64,000 nt of DNA. Source: Eurosta solidaginis (taxonomy: Eukaryota; Arthropoda; Insecta; Diptera; Tephritidae). Below the pieces are notes generated by a model that was not told where the DNA came from, ran no database searches, and saw only the letters and a list, made by a program, of their open reading frames with translations. The stretch covers positions 184,173,596-184,237,595 of the forward strand of contig NC_090321.1 of NCBI RefSeq assembly GCF_040869045.1. Reading direction: 5' to 3'. Both the position numbers and the translations under genes were made by a program. Positions 24,363 to 56,598 of the stretch are shown here, piece by piece (within the stretch, counting starts at the first letter, position 1; the number at the start of each line of letters is the position of its first letter).

Positions 24363-26178
24363 TGTTGGTTAGCCTGTTTTCGGCAACTATGTAATCAATT
24401 ACTGGTTCCTATTACTTTATTAGTGATGAAATTTCCAACCCTAAAATCTCACTGCTAAGTTTATCCTCAACATTAATATTGTTACCAACCGCCATATATA
24501 AAAAAATTTAGTTACAATTTCAAATTATTTTTCATTACAGGTTGCACATTAAGGAAATGCTTTGTTGCTAGCTGACCAGTAATATATAACAACAACAAAG
24601 AAAATGACATTGCTCATGCCGCATTTGCCACTAACACCATATAACTCGCTGCCGCATTGTTGTTGAAGCTTTTGAAGAAGCGGCCAAACACGCCAAAGTT
24701 GGGTGCCCCTTTTGTGGCATGTGAGTTAACAGATTGCCGTAAATAACTACAAATCTTTATAGCCGTTAGTAGTTTGGGAAATCCCATGAGATATAAATAT
24801 GAATTTCGTATAGCAACAACAACAATATGACGCCCACACACACAAGTCCAATTACAAAAGGTACTAGCAAAAAATTTAAGGAGTAGAAATAAAGAAAAAA
24901 TCTCAAATAAAAAATAACAGAGCGATTAGTGAAAAAATTGCAATTAAACAAGAAAAACGCTCTTGAGCAGCAGCAAAGACCAACAACCGGCATTTCAGCA
25001 ACAAAAACATTTCCAAATAAACTATCACGATAAGCATAAAATATTACAAATACAACAAAAAAATACAACACCGCTTATTGCGCGTTTTCCTTAAATTGCT
25101 GCATTTAGTGGCAACAGCAATAAGCAACAACGTACAGCAACAACAAAAAACTAGCTACACGAGATATCCGCAACAGGTACACAATATTTAACAACAACCA
25201 TTTAGCTGCAATTCCGTTGCGAATTAGTTCAAGCGTGCGCAGATATGGAACGTATGTAAGTGGTAGCAAGGAAAGAGACCAACAACAATATTTCTATTAA
25301 AATAAAAAAAAAACATAACTGAAACGCAGCTAACGTCCGCGCACAAAACGTCAATTGCCTATGGTGAAGTGCAACGACCGTGCTGTCACCGACACCGCCA
25401 CCACTACACAAAGCACGTGCCGTAACAACCTTGGCCACTACATCAATTGGATTACTTATCAGTTTGCTTCTTTGGTTTTTTATAGTTTTTTATTCACACA
25501 AAACGCAACACGATTTTGGTGTTTGCAAGTTCAAGAGTAGGCGTAAACAGCTAGTTCCGTTCAATTAGTGAGGCATAGCAATAGAGCAGGCCGCATTACG
25601 CTACACAAGAGAGCGCCACGCCATACAACAATATTTTTAGTGGCAAGCAAACAGGAAGTTGTGGCAGGAACCAAAACGTGTGTGCAACTTTTCAACAAAA
25701 AGTGTGACTTGTCTCAACTGGAATTGCGCTTTGGTTTTACCGAAACGAATTGGAGGTTGTCAACCTTCAATATATGATGCGCGCACCTCTCTCACTTTTC
25801 CCAACTTCCACAGCTCAAACACATCCAACCAGTGAGGAATTCGCAGCATTGCTATTGATGCATCATTGAAAGCAGGAGCAGCGCGAAGCGTAAAGTGAAG
25901 CATAATCGATTTGTATACAACATTAACCGTAGCGGACTTACTAAATTTGCCAACTACGTGTGCGGATGTAGCTAACACAACACAGTTTATCGGTACGCCA
26001 AAGTATTGAGAAAACAAAAAAAAATCAATTAACCCACCCATAATTAGTTTCTATTAGCTACGCAACTAATCATAGCAACCTATATCAATCCAGCGCGCAC
26101 CTCATAGCTACTTACAGAACTGCGCCCCTCCTGATAAGCTTTTTTCAACGCAGTATCGCCCCAGACGTGCCGTGCTCA
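24363..26178. other. Region upstream of the protease gene, CAA-rich, no coding exon seen
   Basis: Rich in CAACAA words between 24585 and 25300, with short open frames on both strands that carry no domain. It probably holds the promoter and 5' UTR exons of the gene starting at 26186, but no transcription start can be fixed. A GT-AG-like acceptor (TTTTCATTACAG at about 24530-24541) and a GTAAGT (about 25256) exist but cannot be tied to a transcript. Confidence 0.4.
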
Positions 26179-26184
26179 ATGTAA
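26179..26184 (+). promoter_or_regulatory. Start-stop uORF (ATG-TAA) directly before the main start codon
   Basis: The sequence ATGTAAAATG places an ATG immediately followed by TAA, then one A, then the main ATG at 26186. If the transcript contains it, a ribosome starting here would terminate at once, five bases before the main start. Whether it is used is unknown. Confidence 0.5.
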
Positions 26185-26185
26185 A

Positions 26186-47936
<21,751 letters not shown>

Positions 47937-48122
47937 CGACGGTAGCACTTAACTTCGTTTACTTTTGGATATGCTCAAAATTCTATTTAAAACGATTTCT
48001 TATTAAATTGTCATTGATTTTTATTTCATAACTTTCGCGAGTTTAATTTTCATTTTACTATTATGGTTTTAAGAATATTTATTTTTAAATTATCGCCTTT
48101 TCATATCTATTAAATTTTTTAT

Positions 48123-48128
48123 AATAAA
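48123..48128 (+). terminator. Candidate poly(A) signal of the protease gene
   Basis: First AATAAA after the stop codon, 187 bases downstream. Others at about 48344 and 48704 would give longer 3' UTRs; the choice cannot be made here. Confidence 0.35.
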
Positions 48129-48196
48129 TAGTTATGCTTACTCACTTTGGCAAATTTTATGGCAGCTTTTCTCATGAATGCATAATTAATACACAC

Positions 48197-48453
48197 ATCG
48201 CACACCTAGATCCAAAATAGCGATCAACTCAAAAACTCGCAATGTTTAGAAAACGCGAAAAACTTTCGGCTCTTCCATATGTGACAATGTAATTTTTGTC
48301 ATTTACGTTGTCTTTTCTCGCTCATTATTTATTGGAGGTAGAAATAAATCGAGTCTACAGTTCGGTGCGTATTGAATTGGCAAGTCCGATAGTACTCATA
48401 ACTTCGAATTTTCAAATTTTTGAGTTAGTTCCTTTTTGGTCTAGGTGTGCGAT
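48197..48453. mobile_element. 257-bp MITE with terminal inverted repeats
   Basis: Left end ATCGCACACCTAGATCCAAA and right end reversed ATCGCACACCTAGACCAAAA are nearly identical. Matching continues with ACTCAAAAA about 35 bases in. No coding capacity. It sits about 260 bp after the protease stop, possibly inside the 3' UTR. Confidence 0.75.
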
Positions 48454-50557
48454 ATAACCAAATTCTGCCTTCTGCCTTAAAGTTTCAAAGCGCTTGTATT
48501 AAGAAAAAAAATCAAATTACGCTTAAAGCGTTAATAAGGTTATTTGTAATGTACTTTTTTTAGTGCTTTATGTATTTAAAATTATTTAAACTCTTAGGTA
48601 TATGAAGAAAGGTGTACTTATTTAAGGTTTAATCGTAATATGCCTAACTGTAATATTTTATTTTAGATATGTACAAAGATTGAATTTGTTGTTATTGTGT
48701 CGTTAATAATAAATCTATTTTATCTACTATTATTATTTAATTTGTATATAAAATAATAGAGTATACAACTCCATATTCCCTTAGGTATTCGGCTGGTAAA
48801 GTGCTGTAAATAGTGAGTTTAAATATTAGCTAGTAATGAAAGTTTATATAATTTACTATTAAAAATAATAAAATATTATAAAACTTTATTTATTTAAAAT
48901 TATTTTAAAAACTTGTGCGAGTACTAAATAAGTGATTTATCAAGAAAATTGAGTTTTAAGCTGGAGGGTATGTACTTTTGATTTAACTTTCTAGGCCGTA
49001 AGGATGTATAGTATAGTCCCAGCCAGCATTTTTTGAAAATTTTTACCAAAAAATATTCAAATATCATACCCCCAGATGATTGAAAACGTTCAAATTTAAC
49101 AGTATTTTTTATTCGAAAATCAATGTTTCGTCGGGAGAAAAGTGTGCCTTAAATGTGGTTATCCTTGAATAATCATTTATGATTCATATTTCTAAATATT
49201 TTTTATTCATCTTTTTATCATACTTGATATTACTGGAAGATTATACTTTACTTCTTTTGGAATAACATTTGATTACTTTTCACAGTCATTTTTTGATCAC
49301 ATTTTAGAACATTTTTCAATCATATTAAATGATGATTTGGAATCATTTGTGAATACGATTGTGATTAATTTTTCCATTATATTTAATACATAACTAAATA
49401 CTATATAAAGATCATATTTCATCAGGGGTGAAAGCATCCGGAAGCTCGGAAGTAAGCTTTTGAACCGCAGGTAGTAATTAATTTGACCGTTGTACACACA
49501 CACGACTACAACATCCAACATCATCTATGATCATCATCTTAGATCATGGTAACGATGTTCTTTGAAAATCACGATTTTACTACGTCTCATATCATTATTT
49601 AAATATAACTTGATATTTTTGACAATCATAGCTCATGGAGGATGTTGAAGCCGGGTCCAGGCGTGTCGATCAAGCTTAACTTACTAGCGGTTCAAACAGC
49701 TTACAACTTCCGTACATCTGTTCCATCCAGTATGTCTTTTCTGGGAAGCCGCATCTAGAGAAATGCTAGAAGACATCTTAGGTTAGAAGCAGCATTTATA
49801 TTATTTTTAGTCTTGAATATGTTTTGTATATTTGTAATTTTTTTGGAATTTATGATTAAAAAATTGTGAGCAAATGAAGAAGAATCAGATTTTCAATGAG
49901 AAGTATAGTTTTAACAAGTAAAAAATTCATCATTTATTCAAGAAAGGTAGTCTGCAAAGATTAAGAAAGTTGATTGAAAAATGATTTTAAATTTTTGTCA
50001 CCGAAGGTAAAGAACTTAAATTCAAAAATGATTCCAAATTGTGATTGAAAATTTGTTCTCAGTTATTGATCACCAAAAGCAAACAAGTTTTATTATTCTC
50101 TATGTTCATTTTTATAAAATCTTAAAATTTATTCATCAAAGTTATTCGAAAATGATTTCAAAAAGTGATCGAAAAATGATTTCCAGTTTTTGATCATTAA
50201 AAGTAATCTTATTTTATTATTTATTTTGTTCAACTGTATGAAAACTCAGTATTTATTCCCAAGGAGTAATCAAATTGTATTGATATGAAGGAAAGTTCAA
50301 AAATATATCATCTAAATGCTGTGTGGGGTACTTTGCAAGGGAATATTTTTTTTGTTATCAGGTTATGATTTGCTTTATGTTCATATGTTGTGATTTTATC
50401 TACTTTGGTATGATATCATTTGGTGAAGTAGAGTAGGGTGCGATAGAAGTCATTTAGTGTAATGGATTCTGATATGATATGATGTCACGTATTTTTTTAT
50501 TTATTTGTTCAAACCTTTGGATTATACTCTACAGACTAATTAATAAAATTAACTTAA
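48454..50557. other. AT-rich stretch with TGATCAAAAATGATT-type words, no gene seen
   Basis: From about 49030 to 50280 words such as TGATTGAAAAATGATTTTA, TTTTTGATCACCAAAAG and TTTTTGATCATTAAAAG recur at ~60-120-bp spacing, a decayed tandem repeat or TE interior. A weak CCAGCATTTT / reversed ACAGCATTTA pair lies near 49020 and 50320. Confidence 0.45.
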
Positions 50558-51339
50558 ACAGGTAAGGACGGGACTGTTTTCGGCTGTGCCGAAGACTTAA
50601 TACCTTTCATGAATGGGGCTGAACAATAATCTTATTCCATTCGTAATCTCCAAATAATCGGATGTATAAGATAAGATATATATAATGAACAAATGTACAT
50701 ACATAAACGATTTTTAAGATAAATATAAAATAAAAAATGGCAAAAAACCCCGTTATCTGAACGATCGGTTGTATGGGATATATATTATATATAGCTCCGA
50801 TCGAAATGATTTTAACAGGAAATCTATGATATATTAGAATATATATCACCAAGTTTCACGTTTTTATATTGGAAACTAAGGGAGAAATGGTCAAAAACCT
50901 TTCTATCTGAACGATCGGTTGTATTTTTCAGGATATCTTCTATGATATATTAGAATATATATCACCAAGATTCAAGTTTATACTTTCTAAACAGCGGCAG
51001 GGATTACCAAAATCGTCTTATCTGAACGATCGGTTATATGGGATATATATGTTATAGTGGTCCGATCCTACCGGATTCGACAAATGTCTAATATAATAAA
51101 AAAATACATCCTTGTGCCAAATTTCATTGAGATATCTCAAAATTTGATGGACTAGTTTGCGTTCAAACAGACAGCCGGACGGAAAGACGGACGCACGGAC
51201 AGACCACATGTCTATATCAACTCAGTTCGTCGCCCGGATCAATTCGGTATACTTAATGGTGAGTCTATCTTCTATATTTCTCAACGTTACAAACACCGGA
51301 CCAAAGTTAATATACCATTTCATGTTCATGAAAGGTATA
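50558..51339 (-). mobile_element. DINE-1/Helentron-like repeat, family 2, copy B
   Basis: Read on the minus strand, it starts TATACCTTTCATGAACATGA (51339) and ends with the inverted TTCATGAAAGGTATTAAG, the hairpin TTCGGC-ACA-GCCGAA (about 50578-50592) and GTCCTTACC. Inside: the GGAC-rich tract (51170-51205), TTGAGATATCTCAAT, and about three tandem units with CCGATCGTTCAGATA. Confidence 0.8.
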
Positions 51340-51950
51340 AGTAATAAGTACAATATACTTATGTTTACGTAGGAATCCAACTACTTATAAAGCAAAATAA
51401 AAAATTAGCTCTAGGAAGCGAGAAGTCCAGAGCAACTACACAACTTAGTGAGTAAAACTCACGAACAGCGCGATTAACGGCGGCATCATTTACATAGTTG
51501 GTTCTAAAGTTATCTCCACAGAAATGATATAAATTCCGGTATTGTGTGATTTGATAAGATTGACTTAGTAGAATGGGCTATGAAATGATTTTGATGTATT
51601 ATGGTATGACCGGGCAGAATGCTACTAGATTTACTAGGGTAAATAGTGATATATATGAATTTATTTGGTTGAATTGGATATGATATGATTTGATGTTATA
51701 AGGTATGATGAATAATATATTTTTAAGTTGTAAGGCCATGGGGAGTTGATGTCATGTGGGATGATGGGCTATAGGGTGATTTGATGTAATATTGTAACAT
51801 GTGATTCTATGTAATTGGGTATGATGTGTTTTTTTTTTTTGAGTTCACATTGATATGATTTGATGTAATAGAGTATGATATGATTTCATGTAAAAAGTTG
51901 AAATGTGACTTGGTGCAGCAGATATGATATGGTCTAAAATGTAATTGAGT

Positions 51951-53336
51951 TGTAACGTAGCAAAATGCTACGTCACAATAACCTACTCACAGCCCTAACA
52001 TTAAATATATACATACCCTAACACTAAATATATACATACTCTATGTTCGCCTTGCACAGCGAACAACCATCCGCACATAATATGCCAATTAAATATACAT
52101 ACCCTATGATCGCCTTGCACAGCGAACAACCACCCGCACATAGTATGCCAAGTACCAACAGTGAACAACCATTCGCTATCATAACGAGGAGTTATTGATG
52201 AGCTGAATTCTTAACCATTTTATTCGCTACCAAGTATGAAATGGCAAACGCCATCACTCACTGCATACTTCACCTAGGTAAGGAAGGCTGAGGCCAACTT
52301 ACAATGGTAGGTATCAAAGGGGTCCCAAGGTGAACGGGGAAAACTCTCAGCGAACCCATCGGGCTCATGGATCTCCCCCCACCTATGGGAAACCAACCTT
52401 TGAACAACGTCCCACGGGGTAGGAGGGGATACGCTCCCCTTCTACCTTGAAGGACGGATGGGCACGGGTAGTTCCTCCAAGGCGCGTCCAGGACCAGTCC
52501 TGGGCTCCACTTGAGGGATATGCCAGGCCGAATACATATCAATACGGATGGCATTTGCCGCGGACAGTTCACCCAGGGTTGCCGAGGATCATCTCGCTCC
52601 CCCGCTCCCTGGGTGAAGTGCCGAGCCATATGCAACGGTGGACCTTACTACACCACTCATGGTCGCTAGGACTCTTGTCCGAGGCTCTCTGAGAGGAGTA
52701 CTGGGTCTACCCAGCAACAAATGGGGATGGCATGAGGCGCGGACAGTTCACTCAGGGTGGCCGAGGAGCATCTCCCTCCCCCGCCTCCTGATTGGGGTGC
52801 CGAGCCGAATGCAATGGTGGACTTCACTACACCGCTCATGGTAGCTAGGACTCTTGTCCGAGGCTCCCTGAGAGGAGTACTGAATGTACCCAGCACCTAT
52901 GTATACACATACATCTATGCGTTGGGTATTAATAATAGATATACTTCACCTAGGTCAAACTGCGCCCTTCCTGCCCACCAATCGTTAGCCATAGGAGTAC
53001 CACCGCAACCCGCCTGAACCAATCCGTAATCTCTCTCTGGGGTAAGATACTTGAGGATTATCACCACCGTTCCCTGAGAACCGTGACCCGTACTGTCAAC
53101 TTTCCGCCGCTCCTGCGCTATCAACCGGGGCATCTCCATCTCTATCTCTCCCTCTCCCTCTCTCTCTCTCTGTGATCAAAAGCTGCCGGCATCGAAATGT
53201 AAAAGCCGCATCGTGTGTGTGTACGTCTTCGGAACAAAACAAGAACTACTTACTTAATTGGTAAAGGTTAGTGGGACCTTCGCCTGACCATGGAGCGGCT
53301 GAGCTTATCTCAGCCTTCGACAAAACCCACCTCACA
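51951..53336. mobile_element. Candidate solo LTR, 1,386 bp, GC-rich
   Basis: Starts TGTAACGTAGC and ends CACCTCACA (TG...CA with TGT/ACA ends), flanked by a 4-bp GAGT at 51947-51950 and 53337-53340. A hairpin CGTAGCA-AAA-TGCTACG lies at 51956-51972. It contains two ~35-bp copies of CGCCTTGCACAGCGAACAAC (about 52050, 52111), a ~180-bp tandem pair (about 52547 and 52727, sharing GACTCTTGTCCGAGGCTC and AGAGGAGTACTG) and a CT-rich tract at 53133-53172. No internal retroviral-type coding sequence. The LTR reading is inference from the ends and duplication. Confidence 0.55.
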
Positions 53337-54763
53337 GAGTAAGAAGTGATTTGATGTAATTAAGTATGATGGGATTTTATGTCATATGGCACGTTGGAAC
53401 ATGGTGTTTATATTATTCGATGTGATATAGTAAGAAGTGATTTGAAGCAGTTGGCTTTGATGGGACTTGATGCCGTAGGGTATAATGTATTTGATATTCT
53501 GTGGGATTATGACGTATGGTATACCAATCGATTTTATGTAATTGGATGTGAAATATTAGGATGTGAAGTGTATTTGATGATTTGATACCTTGATGCAATA
53601 GGATATAGACCGATGAGTGCAATATCTTTCTATTTTAGGTGCCACCCTATCTCATGAAACTTTCAAGAAACTTCTTATTTTGTCATTTGTTCAAGAAATG
53701 CCCCAAGTCAGAATTTGTTACAAAAAGGGGCCTTTTGAGCATAAATTTAATACATTTTGACGTAAGATAGGCCGTTTTTCAAAAATATTTTAAGAAATGG
53801 CGTTTTCGAACTGATAGCTGATAAAGGGCGATTTTACACTCTACACTCGCTATAATGTGGCTTAGTGCAAGTATGTACATAAATGGGTATAATATGATTC
53901 GATGTGAGACGATTAGATGAGATGCAGTAGAAAAGAAGGGCAAGCCATTTTAAACAGGCATTTGAGCAATCTAGTTGACTACTCAAGCGATTGAAAAATA
54001 TTTAAAGAATAGATGTCATGTCATGTCATAACCTCATACAGAAGAACTTATATGACTAAAATGAATATTCTAACATAAGCATAAGATAACGAAAGCACCG
54101 TATAGATATGCAAGCAGGCAATGAAGGCCAGATGGAATGTCAATAAATACAAGCTAAAGAACAGACGACGATACATCACCCGAATTTTTTATAACGAGAT
54201 TAAATGTTCCTTTTGTGTTATGATGCGATGATTTTCTCTAAACTATGGTGTGATATGATGTGATGGCAAAATTATTCTTTTTTATTTGATGCTGTAAATA
54301 CATTCAGTTTAGTGCGTCATTTGAATGTTTTAATGATGTTGCGAATATTCGTATTCTCGCAAACGATCAATTTCGCATTTATTTGAAATACCATTTTCAA
54401 ATCTGTTTCTCCGTATCAATTGATTTGTTGGTTCATAAATTTTATTTTCGATATGACTATATTTGAATTACAGAACTTTCATTGGTTTTAATTTAGTATA
54501 TATCTAATAGTACGCAAATTTATAACAGAGGCTGGAAATGTTAAATGATGTATATATATTTTTTTTTTACTCCTCAAACTTCAGACTGTAAGATCAAGTA
54601 AGTATTAACCCTTTCTTCATTGCTTAAAACTCGCTGTTCTTCCATTGCGGAGCTACCTTTTCGTAAACTTTTGTACAGCTGAAATACTTCACAGGATATT
54701 TTATAAAAAATCACTGGAAAATCGAAAATATATGAATTAGACTTGTTGGACTGAACTCATTCT

Positions 54764-54925
54764 CTACTTTATACTCAGAATCATGGTGAATGAAGCAAAT
54801 AATATGACAAATATTCGAAAATCCACCAGCAAACTGGTAATGCTCATATATAGCGCCAAGTGTATGAAAAAACCAAAAAGGAAACCATGAAATAGTATCC
54901 AAGGCAGCAGCAGCTTATATTTGAG
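54764..54925 (-). CDS. Membrane protein exon 3
   Basis: 54 codons including TAG: LKYKLLLPWILFHGF to MILSIK, two membrane segments. Acceptor CCCTATATAG. Confidence 0.72.
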   Translation of the reverse strand, partial: LKYKLLLPWILFHGFLFGFFIHLALYMSITSLLVDFRIFVILFASFTMILSIK

Positions 54926-56402
54926 CTATATAGGGAAAATAAAAAGTGTATTCATGTAGAAACACAATTAGGCAATTCACAGGAGGATTAATGTAAACAT
55001 TTAATATTTGACTTCTTTCCATGGTTTCTAATATAAAATTTGATTGAGACATTAAAAAATATCACATACGGCGAATGGGAGACCTTGTGAATTGCCTAAA
55101 TTTTTATTTTTTTTTTTCAAAGATGCTCACCTTAACAACACCAAGGAGCAGGATCATATTAATGAGTAAATTAACGGCTGAGAGAAAGTAGGTGCATGTG
55201 CTAGTTATCATCACAGCTAAAGAGTGTAAAGAAATAATTTGTTGTAAGATGCACTGAATTATAGGGCTAGATATACAGTACAGTATTGTTATTCGAAAAA
55301 AGTGTAAGATTTAGACGAAGAAATTGGTGACATCCAAAAAGCCTGCGGAATAACTTGGCTGTCAACAAAGAAAAAGCAAGAACGGCTGTCAGACAAATAG
55401 AACGCAATAATTACAGCATAATTTTGTACATATTCCTTTGTTAGATAGTATCAGTGAAGATCTGAAGACTCTTTTGTAGCAATTCTGCTAATGATAAATC
55501 CATATGCCAGGTTCGAGTGTGGATCTTAAATTTAATTGGGTAATTCTTTACTTTAGCCAACAACTTCTAAAACTCGTCAAAAAATATCTAGAGGTGTCAG
55601 AAGACGCAGGACCACGAATCCGAAAGCGGAAATTGCAAATTTTATTTCTGTCCCTAGATATTTGCAGTTAAAATTTGCAATTTTCATGTGATTGTTGCAA
55701 TGCTGTTGTACAAAGGAAACATTTTTGTGTGCAAAGGGATTTTGCACGGATTCAATTTTGATCCCACCCTATTGGTGGAACTGCCAGGGTAATTTTTTAA
55801 AAGCGGGCCGAAGGCTACCAACACAGAAAGGTGTTCTGCGCAAAAATACCCCGGTTTCGGAGGGGCCCGGGACATTTTTAGATTTCGTTAATATCTTTTG
55901 AACAAGCTAAAATTTTTATTTTCCGCCTTCGTATTATTAATACTGATGTCAAGACGCGTCGTTTGACGCCTATCTAGTTATTTGGACTAGTTTGAGCTGT
56001 TGTGAGCTAAAGTAAAGAATTACTTTTAATTGCTATTTAACTTAGTTAAGTTGGATTAAGTAGTGATGTATGTATTAATATGCGCTCACCTCGTCGCAAC
56101 ATCACCCTAGTTCGTTCTATTTCAATCGATTTACGTAGCAGATATGCAAAATGATGTATAATCTCATTACACCATTGAATTGTTAATCCTGAACACAAAA
56201 ACAACGTTGCCGATGCAGTAATGCCCATCCAACCAATAATTGCTACATTTTCACATAAATTATTTAATCTCTTATCGCTTTGATATTGCAGTGCAAGTGG
56301 TTCCTTCGCGGTATTGGCAGCAGTAATGGTTGTTGTGGTGCCTATGGAAGTTGTATTTTTGGTGCAAACTTGTGCTACACAATCCTTGCTACTTGGCTTC
56401 AT
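54764..56402 (-). CDS. Four-pass membrane protein gene, 3 exons, 186 aa
   Basis: Exons complement(join(54764-54925, 55131-55216, 56090-56402)). Both introns are GT-AG (GAG|GTGAGC...TTTAG|CTG; AAG|GTGAGC...TATAG|CTC) and the phases agree (1, then 0). The N-terminal ~50 residues are Thr-rich and polar. Four hydrophobic segments follow: about 52-74 (VAIIGWMGITASATLFLCSG), 107-131 (CTYFLSAVNLLINMILLLG), 138-160 (LLLPWILFHGFLFGFFIHL) and 163-184. LLLGVVK-LKYKLLLPWILFHG resembles insect tetraspan proteins of the DUF4728 type (the group with fire exit and Pasiflora in Drosophila). That family call is tentative. The start is the first Met of the open frame. It converges with the protease gene. Confidence 0.75.
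55131..55216 (-). CDS. Membrane protein exon 2
   Basis: 86 bases: two complete a split Ala codon, then 28 codons (VMITSTCTYFLSAVNLLINM and on to LLGVVK). Acceptor ACTCTTTAG, donor GTTAAG|GTGAGC. Confidence 0.72.
56090..56402 (-). CDS. Membrane protein exon 1
   Basis: Residues 1-104 plus one base, ending at RTRVMLRR-G|GTGAGC. It has the Thr-rich N-terminus and membrane segment 1; several charged residues (RKSIEIERTR) follow the segment. Confidence 0.72.
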
Positions 56403-56598
56403 TGCGCAAATTTTAGCGTACTTCTCAAGTGATTTTTAAATAAAGTTTTTGTCCTTGTACAATTTAAACTAATTACAAATTAATTTTGATGGGTAAGAAA
56501 AAAAATCCAGACTAATAAATTTGGAAATTTACATTTGAGTGATTGTGAATTTTCTGATGTTTGTTTTCATTGTAGTTTTAAAAATACAAAGCTTTTTT

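Larger units (their letters stand above)
50340..54270. repeat. Degenerate GATATGATTTGATGT array, interrupted by insertions
   Basis: Units near TGATATGATTTGATGTAAT recur at 50360-50500, 51540-51950, 53340-53590, 53880-53930 and 54190-54270. A DINE-like copy (50558-51339) and a solo LTR candidate (51951-53336) interrupt them. Confidence 0.65.
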
